A DNA stretch of 64,000 nucleotides from [Flexibacter] sp. ATCC 35103 (lineage in GTDB: Bacteria; Bacteroidota; Bacteroidia; Flavobacteriales; Flavobacteriaceae), in the NCBI RefSeq assembly GCF_001975985.1, contig NZ_MTQF01000004.1:217838-281837 (forward strand), given 5' to 3'. Each line of letters opens with the position of its first letter. The stretch's first letter is position 1. Shown piece after piece: positions 43,873 to 52,439 of this stretch. Made by a program: the position numbers and the translations under genes. Below the pieces are notes generated by a model. It did no database searches, was not told where the DNA came from, and saw only the letters and a program-made list of their open reading frames with translations.

Positions 43873-44925
43873 TTATCCAAATAAGCTTCCGCCGCTTTCT
43901 AATCTTGCTTTTAAATGTGCCTGAGCTAAACGCGATCTTTTTCCTTCGGGACTTAAATCAAGATGTGAAGTTCCGTCTTCTTGGGTGAAATCAAAACCCA
44001 ATTGTTTGGTAACAATTTTCAAATCGTCTATATGAAGTTTTGTTGCAAATTCTTCTCCGGTGTGCGGACAAACTGCCATTCCCATTTTCATCCCTTCTTT
44101 CTTGTAAATATGAGCCCCAATTTGAGCGGGACGTTGAATAATGTGGAAGAATTTACCAAACGGAATCCATATTAAAAACATAATTACGGTTACGGCATGA
44201 ATTACGGCCAAGAAATCATATGCAAATCCTTTCATAAACTGATACGAATAGGTAAGACATAATCCTGTAACTGATATTGCAATTAATAAAATAAGCGGCA
44301 GCAAATCTCCTTCGAAAGTTTGGGTGGCTATTAGTCCCGGATTTGTCAATCGTCTTCTCAAATAATATACAGAACCAAATATTACTAACCATGAAGACCA
44401 GTTTAAAGCATGGAAAATTAAGAATGCCAATACAGATCCAATTTTAAAATCCATCATTTTAAATCCAAAAAAATGAGCTTCATAAATTGATATTGAATTG
44501 GGAGCCAATGTAAAATGTATCCATCCGAATGTAAGCGGAATGGTTATCGCAAATGCAGACAAACATCCTAATGCAATACAAAAATGCGCTGCCCAACGGT
44601 ACTTACTTCTGGGATAAATGAACTTTTGAACCACAATATTCCCAACGGTCTCTTTACTTAAAAACCAGAAATGCGAGAACATTTTTCCTGTAAACAGAAA
44701 TTTAATACTACGTTTGAAATACATCCAGGTTGGCGGGCGCTGCAACCAAACAGAATAGCGGTAAACTATCCCGAAGAAAGCGAACACAGTTCCAAATAAA
44801 TAGGTAACTAGTGCAGCATCAAAATTTTGCAATTGTCTCGATCCGTAAAATACAAGCACAATAGTTAGTGCAGAGACCAGGGTTGCAACCAGTAAAGCTT
44901 TGGTATTAAATGTTTTATTTTTCAT
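43873..44925 (-). CDS. NarI-like (cytochrome b type) membrane subunit
   Basis: A 350-residue protein with about six membrane segments and a soluble C-terminal tail (from about 270). Hydrophobic segments include His in AHFCIALGCLSAF, LIFHALNW and DFLAVIHAVTVIMFLIW. The end PFGKFFHIIQRPAQIG recalls NarI, where paired His bind two hemes. I infer a quinol-oxidizing heme b subunit. The tail has one Cys (AVCPHTGEEF) and is not recognised. It lies between narK and the molybdoenzyme gene in the same unit. Confidence 0.72.
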   Translation of the reverse strand: MKNKTFNTKALLVATLVSALTIVLVFYGSRQLQNFDAALVTYLFGTVFAFFGIVYRYSVWLQRPPTWMYFKRSIKFLFTGKMFSHFWFLSKETVGNIVVQKFIYPRSKYRWAAHFCIALGCLSAFAITIPLTFGWIHFTLAPNSISIYEAHFFGFKMMDFKIGSVLAFLIFHALNWSSWLVIFGSVYYLRRRLTNPGLIATQTFEGDLLPLILLIAISVTGLCLTYSYQFMKGFAYDFLAVIHAVTVIMFLIWIPFGKFFHIIQRPAQIGAHIYKKEGMKMGMAVCPHTGEEFATKLHIDDLKIVTKQLGFDFTQEDGTSHLDLSPEGKRSRLAQAHLKARLESGGSLFG

Positions 44926-44952
44926 CCTTAATTTTAATTTAATGATTACTCC

Positions 44953-46545
44953 TTAACTCGGTTTCTCACAACCTTTACGATTATAGAACCACCAATTGAT
45001 ACCTGTAGCTAATGTAGCGAAAAAAGCAACGCCTATAAAGAATTGATTTACAGTACCATTAGAAGAAAGATTATTTCCAATTAATTTAGAAAATATAAAT
45101 GGTCCAAATGCTGCAATTGCGGCTGTCCATCCTATAACTCCAGCTGCCTGGCGCTGGTTTTCTGCAAAAATAATTGGATATTGTCTAAATGTTCCTGCGT
45201 TTCCAATTCCTGTAAAGAAGAACATTCCTAAAATAACCGCTACAAATAATGGAAATTGATCCATACTTGTTGGCGCTACTAATCCCTCTGTAACTAAAAT
45301 TACAGAACCAGCCAGGATTCCTAAACCGGTAATTGTCGTAAGGATTGCGCCACCTACTTTATCAGCAACAAAACCAAAAGCAATTCTACTTGCAGACCCA
45401 ATCAGAGGGCCATAAAAGGCATATACCAGCGGATCTGGTGCATTAGGAAAATCACCATATAAAAACTTAATCATTAATGGGAATGCTGCTGATAAACCTG
45501 CAAAAGTTCCAAATGTCATTACATAGGTAATAGTACAATACCAGGTATGTTTGTTAGAGAAAATATCCATTTGTTCCTTTATAGAAGCTTTCATTGGAAT
45601 ACTTCTTAAATAAACCCAGCTTATAATAGACAATATGATTAAAAAGGGAACGTACCAGAATGCTGCTGACTGCAGGTATATTTCTTTGTTACTCACAGCT
45701 GTATTATCGGGACTTATAGCATTAAGTATTTTCTCTGCCAGTTTTGGATTTGCATTTGCAACAGCCTTTGCTTTCATTTTTACTGGCAATGAGGTAAAAA
45801 TAGCTACTTGATTATCTGACTGTATTGCTGTAGTAACAGAATCAATTACTTTTTTATTTACGTTTGATAATATTTTAGTCTGTACATCAGAACTAAGTGC
45901 TGTAAAAACTTCTTTTTGTTTTTGTATAGTCGAATTCTCAAAAATTATTACTGTTTCCTTTGGATTAATGCTCGTAAAAACAGATGCTGCTCCATAAATT
46001 CCAACACTAATAATTAACGGTGTTACAAATTGAGCTACTGAAACTCCAAAATTTCCTATTCCTGCCTGAATACCAAGTGCTGTACCTTTAAGTCTTTTAG
46101 GAAAAAATAAACTTGTACTTGGCATATAAGATGAGAAATCTCCTCCTCCAAAACCGGTTGTAAAAGCCAGAAGTGCAAATACCCAAAACGGTGTATTTAT
46201 ATCCATCACGGCAAAACCAATTCCTATTACAGGAATTAATTTAATGGCTGTAGCAAAAGAAACAACATGCCTTGTTCCAAAAATGGGTAATATAAAAGTA
46301 TGTATGATTCGTAAAAATCCTGCTGCTAATCCGGGAATTGCTGTTAACCAGAAAAGTTGATCTTTAGAAAAATTAAATCCTAATCCGGGTAATTTAACTG
46401 CTATAACGCTCATCATAAACCATGAGGCAAATGACAATACGAGCGTAAGAGTTGTTATCGTTAAGGTTTTCCATGCAATTTTACTTCCGGTAGAACTCCA
46501 ATACGCTTCATCTTCGGGTTCCCATTTGTCTAACCAAGTTTTCAT
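44953..46545 (-). CDS. NarK-type nitrate/nitrite antiporter
   Basis: A 530-residue major facilitator protein. Residues FTTGFGGGDFSSYMPSTSLF (near 128-147) and the following FFPKRLKGTALGIQAGIGNF (about 148-167) are nearly identical in style to E. coli NarK. It is thus the NarK2-like antiporter that exchanges nitrate for nitrite. A helical insert of about 95 residues (about 195-290) splits the two halves. It forms a pair with the NarK1-like gene upstream, a combination known from respiring bacteria. Confidence 0.92.
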   Translation of the reverse strand: MKTWLDKWEPEDEAYWSSTGSKIAWKTLTITTLTLVLSFASWFMMSVIAVKLPGLGFNFSKDQLFWLTAIPGLAAGFLRIIHTFILPIFGTRHVVSFATAIKLIPVIGIGFAVMDINTPFWVFALLAFTTGFGGGDFSSYMPSTSLFFPKRLKGTALGIQAGIGNFGVSVAQFVTPLIISVGIYGAASVFTSINPKETVIIFENSTIQKQKEVFTALSSDVQTKILSNVNKKVIDSVTTAIQSDNQVAIFTSLPVKMKAKAVANANPKLAEKILNAISPDNTAVSNKEIYLQSAAFWYVPFLIILSIISWVYLRSIPMKASIKEQMDIFSNKHTWYCTITYVMTFGTFAGLSAAFPLMIKFLYGDFPNAPDPLVYAFYGPLIGSASRIAFGFVADKVGGAILTTITGLGILAGSVILVTEGLVAPTSMDQFPLFVAVILGMFFFTGIGNAGTFRQYPIIFAENQRQAAGVIGWTAAIAAFGPFIFSKLIGNNLSSNGTVNQFFIGVAFFATLATGINWWFYNRKGCEKPS

Positions 46546-46572
46546 ATATGTATATGTTTTAAATTATTTGTT

Positions 46573-48048
46573 TTAATGATTGTCTTCGATATCTCTGGTA
46601 AAATTTGGAGATTTTGTTCTCATGACATTTATTATTGTTCGATGCATCCAAAGCAGGCATAGAATTGATATTATGAAAATAAATATCCATGAACTGGTCC
46701 AGAGACCGGTATAATTAAGGAGATAACCAAAAATGATTGGTCCAACAAAACCACCTAAACCGCCTATTAAACCAACCATTCCGCCTACAACTCCTACTTC
46801 ATTAGGAAAATATTCCGGGATGTGTTTGTAAACTGCTGCTTTACCAATTCCCCAGGAAATACCAATAAGAATCACCAGAACTACATAAACCCATAAATTA
46901 GCACTAAACTTAATTTGTGTCACACCCTGAGCCAGTAATTCTTTCTTTTTTACTTGTTGGTTTTGTTTTACTACGATTTCCTGCCACGAATTTTTTACCG
47001 GGAAAATAGCCGTTTCATGATCTTTAGAAGTCTCTTTTTGATTGATATTATGTACTTTACCATTAACAACTATTGCATTTGTAGAAACCTCAGTAACTAC
47101 ACCGCTATTAGTTGCGAGAACTCCGGGTCCTGCGGTAAAAATTTCCATTTTAGGAAACATTAATAAAAAGCTTATGACAATTGATGAGCCCAGAACCCAA
47201 TACATTACTTTTCTGGCTCCAAATTTATCCGACAGGTATCCTCCAAATGCTCTGATGATTCCGGAAGGCAAACTAAACATTGTAGCAAACATTCCTCCCA
47301 TTACCAATGAAGTATGATATACATTCATGAAATTTGGAACAAGCCATTGCGAATACGCGACAAAACATCCAAAAACTAAAAAATAATAAGTTCCAAATCT
47401 CCAAACCCTAACATTTTTAAGAGGAGACAATAATTCTGTCATGGTTTTTGAAACTCCTGGATTGGTTTTATTTTTCGCAAAAACAACAAAAAGAATTCCT
47501 ATAAGTACCAGAACAACTGCATAAATGACCGGAAGTAATTTCCATCCGTTTTGTGGATCTGTTTCTGAGAAGTTATTTAATAAAGTAGGTGCAATAAAAG
47601 TAGTAATTGCGGCACCTGCATTTCCCATTCCGAAAATGCCCAACGCTCTGCCCTGCCAATTTTTAGGATACCAGATCGAGGTATATCCTATTCCTACAGC
47701 AAAACTGGTACCTACTAAACCAAAGAAAAAACTTAGTACTGCAAAACTCCAGAAGGAATTAGCAAAAGGAAGGAGAAATAGTGGAATTGAACATAAAAAC
47801 AGTAAAATAGAAAATATAATTTTACCACCATATTTATCTGTCAATATACCAATAGGAAGCCTGAAAACAGATCCTGATAAAATGGGGATTCCTAAGAGCC
47901 AGCCTGTTTCAACAACTGTAAAATTAAATATCCCTTTATCTACAAGATAAGTGATCAGAACACCATTTAAAGTCCAGCAAGCGAAACACACTGAAAAAGC
48001 CAGTGTATTCAAAAATAAAATTCTGTGCGATTGAGATAAATTATCCAT
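46573..48048 (-). CDS. NarK1-like nitrate transporter with soluble insert
   Basis: A 491-residue major facilitator protein, a close paralog of narK at 20573 (identical stretches such as LSFFFGLVGTSFAVGIGYTS). It has about 12 membrane segments and the same soluble insert at about 305-378 (GVVTEVSTNAIVVNGKV, IVVKQNQQVKKKELL). It is probably a nitrate/H+ symporter, starting nitrate uptake before the antiporter takes over. It is the first gene of a seven-gene unit with gaps of 11-84 bases. Confidence 0.92.
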   Translation of the reverse strand: MDNLSQSHRILFLNTLAFSVCFACWTLNGVLITYLVDKGIFNFTVVETGWLLGIPILSGSVFRLPIGILTDKYGGKIIFSILLFLCSIPLFLLPFANSFWSFAVLSFFFGLVGTSFAVGIGYTSIWYPKNWQGRALGIFGMGNAGAAITTFIAPTLLNNFSETDPQNGWKLLPVIYAVVLVLIGILFVVFAKNKTNPGVSKTMTELLSPLKNVRVWRFGTYYFLVFGCFVAYSQWLVPNFMNVYHTSLVMGGMFATMFSLPSGIIRAFGGYLSDKFGARKVMYWVLGSSIVISFLLMFPKMEIFTAGPGVLATNSGVVTEVSTNAIVVNGKVHNINQKETSKDHETAIFPVKNSWQEIVVKQNQQVKKKELLAQGVTQIKFSANLWVYVVLVILIGISWGIGKAAVYKHIPEYFPNEVGVVGGMVGLIGGLGGFVGPIIFGYLLNYTGLWTSSWIFIFIISILCLLWMHRTIINVMRTKSPNFTRDIEDNH

Positions 48049-48109
48049 ATAGAAATATTAAAAACATCTAATTTTAGATTTATCGAGTACTAAATTCCTC
48101 AATTTGACG

Positions 48110-48153
48110 CAAAATTAAATCGTTAGATTCTTACAAAATATGATATATATCAT
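48110..48153 (-). promoter_or_regulatory. Promoter of the narK-nitrate reductase unit with FNR-like palindrome
   Basis: On the minus strand a -7 box TAATTTTG lies at 48117-48110. The palindrome ATGAT-ATAT-ATCAT (48140-48153) has the 5-4-5 form of FNR sites (TTGAT-N4-ATCAA). Its centre is about 42 bases before the presumed start of transcription, the distance for class II FNR activation. A further palindrome ATAAGTGCTTAT is at 48189-48200. Confidence 0.6.
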
Positions 48154-48200
48154 ACTAAAGACTTTCTTGTCTTTTATACAAATCAATAATAAGTGCTTAT

Positions 48201-49128
48201 AAAATAGATGGTTTCAATCAAGAACAATAATAACATTACAGGCAGCGGCTCTGCCATTTTAAGATCTTTTGTAAGAATAATTATTTTTGAGGTTAATGAT
48301 CTTAAAGTATTATAAATAATAATGTTCTCTTTTTTAGGTTAACATTTAACACAATAAAAATAGGAAAAATATTAAGGCTAAATAATTAATTATGAGTTAT
48401 TTACAATAAAACTTTAAAATATCATGTCTTTAAATTTATTAAAGTCTTTATTTATAGAGCTTAACAAGCTTAATCTTTTTCTTATAAAATTAATATATTA
48501 AGAGAATTTGTCTATGATGAAATATTTTTGTGTTTGATCTTAAATGCTCTCTAGTTGACGTTTTTGTGTTGATTTTGAATTCTCTAAGTTTTTAAAAATT
48601 AAAAAAACAAGTATAAAATACTACATTTTTTATACATTTCTAATCTGTTTTTTAACATTTGTTTGAGTTTAAAAAATAATTAAATAACTAAAAATCAATA
48701 TTTTAACCCCAAACAAACAGCTATTTTTATATTTCTGTTTAAAAAAAACGAACAATTTTTTGGATTTTATTATATTAAAATTAACTTTGTCTATAGGATT
48801 AGTAGAGTATAAAAATATTTGAAACCATAAAGAATTATATTTTGAAAACAACCGAAAGCATATCGTATTACATTCTTCCTAAAAAATATACATATAACAA
48901 TTTTTGTTATATGTGCTTCTGTTGCTAATTCTTAGCTTTTTTCGTTTGCATTCGGTTTCCCTTTACTATCGAATCGATTAAAAAACGAATCTTTAAAAAT
49001 ACATCACAAGATTTACCTTATTGAAATTACAAAAAGTCTGTTTGATACATCATTTGTATCGAAAGGATTATTGAAATTATACCTATAAATTAAAAAGAAA
49101 AACAACTAATAACTAAAAAAAAACTAAG
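48201..49128. other. Long AT-rich intergenic region with one isolated hairpin
   Basis: About 900 bases without a supported protein gene. 48890-48914 forms a perfect 10-bp hairpin (ACATATAACA/TGTTATATGT), and a weak GCTAA/TTAGC-T6 terminator-like motif follows at 48924-48940. 49044-49060 carries GATACA/TGTATC. These may belong to the leader of the SusC operon or to an unrecognised small RNA; neither is shown. Confidence 0.5.
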
Positions 49129-49161
49129 ATGAAGAATATGCAAGGCTGTTGCTGTAAATAA
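49129..49161 (+). CDS. Leader peptide MKNMQGCCCK with three consecutive Cys codons
   Basis: A ten-codon ORF (ATG at 49129, TAA at 49159) that reads TGT TGC TGT in its final third. It is preceded by an A-rich tract (AACTAAAAAAAAACTAAG), typical of start regions in Bacteroidota. A 10-bp hairpin begins six bases after the stop, and the SusC gene starts 134 bases later. The Cys run makes translation a gauge of charged Cys-tRNA. Downstream genes release sulfate from esters, so a cysteine-responsive attenuator is the natural reading. Poly-Cys leader peptides with that role are known in mycobacteria; I know of no description for this family. Confidence 0.72.
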   Translation: MKNMQGCCCK

Positions 49162-49166
49162 AAAAA

Positions 49167-49192
49167 GCCATTTCTGCGGCAACAGAAATGGC
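49167..49192 (+). promoter_or_regulatory. Attenuator-like hairpin after the Cys leader
   Basis: Perfect 10-bp stem GCCATTTCTG/CAGAAATGGC, loop CGGCAA. Part of its right side, GCAACAG (49179-49185), is complementary to CTGTTGC (49146-49152) in the Cys codons, so two exclusive folds exist. AAGCC (49165-49169) can also pair with GGCTT (49195-49199). No T-run follows, so simple intrinsic termination is unlikely. Confidence 0.7.
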
Positions 49193-49239
49193 AAGGCTTA
49201 AAGAACATTTATCACTAAATCAAGGAGAAACACTAGAGA

Positions 49240-49268
49240 GTTGAATATTCAACTTTCAAGGCGCCTTG
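49240..49268 (+). promoter_or_regulatory. Two adjacent perfect palindromes before SusC
   Basis: GTTGAATATTCAAC (49240-49253) and CAAGGCGCCTTG (49257-49268). The CAAGG of the latter also occurs at 49221, giving an alternative partner for CCTTG. They lie within the leader RNA 27-55 bases before the SusC ATG and could be RNA switches or protein-binding sites. Confidence 0.5.
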
Positions 49269-49294
49269 TTAATTACTTAAACCAGTACAAAGAA

Positions 49295-52200
49295 ATGAAA
49301 AAAAAATTAAACATATACTCATTGCTTTTTATCCTGTTGCTATCAGCAGGAATTAATGCCCAGAATACGACTCCTCTCATACAATCTAAGCTCGATGGAA
49401 CTGTGGTCGATGATATTACAAATCAACCTATTATTGGAGCTTCGATAAATATAAAAGGTACCACTCACGGAGTTGTTACAGATGCTGAAGGAAAATTTTA
49501 TTTTCAAACCGGACAAAAATTCCCTTATACTTTAATTGTTAGTTACATTGGATATAAAAAAGCAGAAGTTATCGTTGATAAAAATCCTGTAATAATTCAC
49601 CTGAAGGAAGAACGCCAGGAATTAGATGAGCTTGTAGTCGTGGGATATGGTTCTCAAAAACGAAAAGACATTACAGGTTCTGTAGCATCAGTTCCTAAAG
49701 CCAATTTATCTCAGGTTACCTCATCTGCAGATAATTTGTTAAGAGGAGCAATTGCCGGAGTGGTAGTTACGCAAAGTTCAGGTCGTCCGGGTGCTTCTTC
49801 AAGCGTTCGTATCAGAGGAGGAAACTCGATTACAGCCGGAAATGAACCTCTTTATGTAGTAGACGGAATATTGATTTATAATGATAACAATAATAGCTCA
49901 GCCGGAGTTTCGAATGCCGGCGCTTCTGTCAATGTATTATCGACTATAAATCCTGCCGATATTGAATCGATTGAAGTCTTAAAAGATGCATCAGCAACTG
50001 CAATATATGGATCTCGTGGTGCAAATGGTGTCGTAATTATCACCACTAAAAAAGGAACGAAAGGACAAGATAACATTTCGTATCAGGGTTATTTTGGGTT
50101 TCAGGATGTTTCAAAAAAATTACATTTAATGAATGCCAGTCAATGGGCAAGCTTACGTAATGATGTTCAGGCAAGTATTGGTCAGGCACCTGCGTTTTCT
50201 GCAGATCAGATAGAAGCGTTAAAAACGTCCGGAGGATATGACTGGCAATCTGCACTTTTTAGGACTGCAGCTCCGGTTCAAAATCATCAATTGTCATTTT
50301 CTGGTGGCGATGAAAGATCAAGATATGCTGTTTCTGCAGGTTATTTTCAACAGGATGGAATTGTAATTGCATCAGATTTTAAACGAATTTCTCTTCGTGT
50401 GAACTATGAAAGAAATTATTCTCAGGCTTTTAAATTTGGGGTGAATGCCAATTACAGCAATTCTGTTTCAAATGGTGTGGGGACAAATGGCGGGGCTTCT
50501 GCAGGGAGATCTCCAAGCCCTTTGGTTGTTGCTTTATATCAACCGCCTGTAGTACCTATTAAAAATGCAGACGGAAGTTACAATCTAACTAACAACCCTT
50601 ACTCAACTGCAGTAAACGGAATCATATCAAACCCAATTAATGATCTGGTAAGTACAACCAATGAAACTAAAATAAACAGAATTTTGACAAGTTTATTTGG
50701 TGAATATAAAATAACCAAAAAACTTGTGGCTAAAGTTGCTGTTAGCGGAGATGTAATTAATACTAAACAAAATTATTATGCTCCGGCTACTACTACATCA
50801 GGTGCGGGAACTAAAGGTTTAGCATCTGTTGGTGATCGACTGGTAAGTTCTGTATTGAATGAAAATACTTTGAACTACAATACTACTTTTGGCGAAAATC
50901 ATAAATTCTCAGCTTTAGGAGGTTATACGCTTCAATACACTCAGGGTGAAGTTGTAAATGCAGGTGCCAATACTTTTGTAAATGATGCCAATACTTACAA
51001 TGCTTTGCAAGATGGTGTTCCTGTAAAACCGTATAGTGATGCATTCGAAAGTGTATTAAAATCGTGGTTGACCAGAATAAATTATTCTTATAAAGGAAAA
51101 TACAATTTTACACTTTCGGCACGTGCTGACGGTTCGTCACGATTTGGTTCTGAATCTCTTTGGGGTTACTTTCCTTCAGCAGGATTTTCATGGAATATTA
51201 CAGACGAAGACTTTGCAAAAAATATAAAAGGTGTAACCGAAGCCAAACTTAGAATTACAGCTGGAACAACAGGAAATCAGGAAATTGGAAATTATCTTTC
51301 TCTTGCCTCAATGGGTTCTGTAAATTATGCTTTTGGAGGTACATTGCAAACAGGTCTTGCTCCTACCCGATTGGCAAATCCTGATTTGAAATGGGAAAAA
51401 ACAGATCAATATAATGTTGGTTTAGACTTATCCTTATTAGATCGAAAAATCAATTTTGTTTTTGATGTGTACTACAAGAAAACAAATGATTTATTGATTA
51501 ATGTACCTGTGCCGTTAACTTCAGGATATGCCACAGTTCTTCAGAATATTGGTGGTGTTGAGAACAAAGGTGTCGAAATTGGCCTGACGACAGAAAACCT
51601 GAAAACAGAAAATTTCTCGTGGAATTCGAATATTGTATTTTCAGCAAACAAAAACAAAGTAGTATCTATAGGAAACGGAGTTGACCAGTTTTTTCCGGTC
51701 GTACCAAATGGTTCTTTATTACAGCAACAACCTGTTACAGTAAAAGTAGGATTGCCATTGGGAACTTTTTGGGGATACAAAACAAATGGTATTTTCCAGA
51801 CTCAGGAAGAAGTGAATACACAGCCTAAAATAAACAGTTTGGCCAATACAAAAGTGGGGGACAGAAAATATGTAGATACTAACGGAGATGGCGTAATTAC
51901 AGCACTTGACAAAGGAAACCTTGGAAGCTCACAGCCAAAATTTGTTGGAAGTTTCAGCAACACGATTTCTTATAATGACTTTGATCTTAATTTCTCTTTT
52001 CAGGGATCTTACGGAGGAAAAATTTTCAATGCACTAAATCAGCAATTAGAGATTTCTACTCTTGGAACAAATGCTAATGTAACTCTTGAAGATCGCTGGA
52101 CACCTGCTAACCCAAGCAATGAAATCCCAAGAGCCACAAGTTCACCACTGGGTATTGTTTCTGAACGTTATGTAGAAGATGCATCTTTTTTAAGATTAAA

Positions 52201-52426
52201 ACTGATCACTTTGGGTTATACACTTCCTAAAAGCCTTTCTTCGAGACTGGGTGCCAAGAGTATTAAATTCTATGTCTCTGCAGAAAATTTAATTACATGG
52301 ACAAAATACACTGGTTATGATCCAGAAGTAAGTTCATACGAACAAAACAATTTATATCCCGGAATTGACTTTGGATCTTATCCAAATTCTAAAACATTCA
52401 TTTCCGGCCTGAACGTAACTTTTTAA
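49295..52426 (+). CDS. SusC/RagA family TonB-dependent outer membrane transporter
   Basis: A 1043-residue TonB-dependent receptor. Signal peptide (LLFILLLSAGINAQ), carboxypeptidase-like N-terminal extension (GTVVDDITNQPIIGASINIKG), then the plug with the SusC-type motif ELVVVGYGSQKRKDITGSV and ADIESIEVLKDASATAIYGSRGANG, then the barrel ending in SGLNVTF. ATG at 49295 gives the signal peptide; the frame opens at a TTG at 49241 inside a palindrome. With SusD it takes up a nutrient; the following sulfatases suggest sulfated organic compounds. Confidence 0.94.
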   Translation: MKKKLNIYSLLFILLLSAGINAQNTTPLIQSKLDGTVVDDITNQPIIGASINIKGTTHGVVTDAEGKFYFQTGQKFPYTLIVSYIGYKKAEVIVDKNPVIIHLKEERQELDELVVVGYGSQKRKDITGSVASVPKANLSQVTSSADNLLRGAIAGVVVTQSSGRPGASSSVRIRGGNSITAGNEPLYVVDGILIYNDNNNSSAGVSNAGASVNVLSTINPADIESIEVLKDASATAIYGSRGANGVVIITTKKGTKGQDNISYQGYFGFQDVSKKLHLMNASQWASLRNDVQASIGQAPAFSADQIEALKTSGGYDWQSALFRTAAPVQNHQLSFSGGDERSRYAVSAGYFQQDGIVIASDFKRISLRVNYERNYSQAFKFGVNANYSNSVSNGVGTNGGASAGRSPSPLVVALYQPPVVPIKNADGSYNLTNNPYSTAVNGIISNPINDLVSTTNETKINRILTSLFGEYKITKKLVAKVAVSGDVINTKQNYYAPATTTSGAGTKGLASVGDRLVSSVLNENTLNYNTTFGENHKFSALGGYTLQYTQGEVVNAGANTFVNDANTYNALQDGVPVKPYSDAFESVLKSWLTRINYSYKGKYNFTLSARADGSSRFGSESLWGYFPSAGFSWNITDEDFAKNIKGVTEAKLRITAGTTGNQEIGNYLSLASMGSVNYAFGGTLQTGLAPTRLANPDLKWEKTDQYNVGLDLSLLDRKINFVFDVYYKKTNDLLINVPVPLTSGYATVLQNIGGVENKGVEIGLTTENLKTENFSWNSNIVFSANKNKVVSIGNGVDQFFPVVPNGSLLQQQPVTVKVGLPLGTFWGYKTNGIFQTQEEVNTQPKINSLANTKVGDRKYVDTNGDGVITALDKGNLGSSQPKFVGSFSNTISYNDFDLNFSFQGSYGGKIFNALNQQLEISTLGTNANVTLEDRWTPANPSNEIPRATSSPLGIVSERYVEDASFLRLKLITLGYTLPKSLSSRLGAKSIKFYVSAENLITWTKYTGYDPEVSSYEQNNLYPGIDFGSYPNSKTFISGLNVTF

Positions 52427-52439
52427 GTAAAAATATACC

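Noticed and set aside
49167-49199. Hairpin after the Cys leader as an ordinary intrinsic terminator
   Set aside because: No T-run follows the stem; the next bases are AAGGCTTAAAG. I therefore call it attenuator-like only.
49241-49294. TTG at 49241 as the SusC start
   Set aside because: It lies in the GTTGAATATTCAAC palindrome and would add 18 residues before a normal signal peptide. ATG at 49295 gives a standard SusC start.
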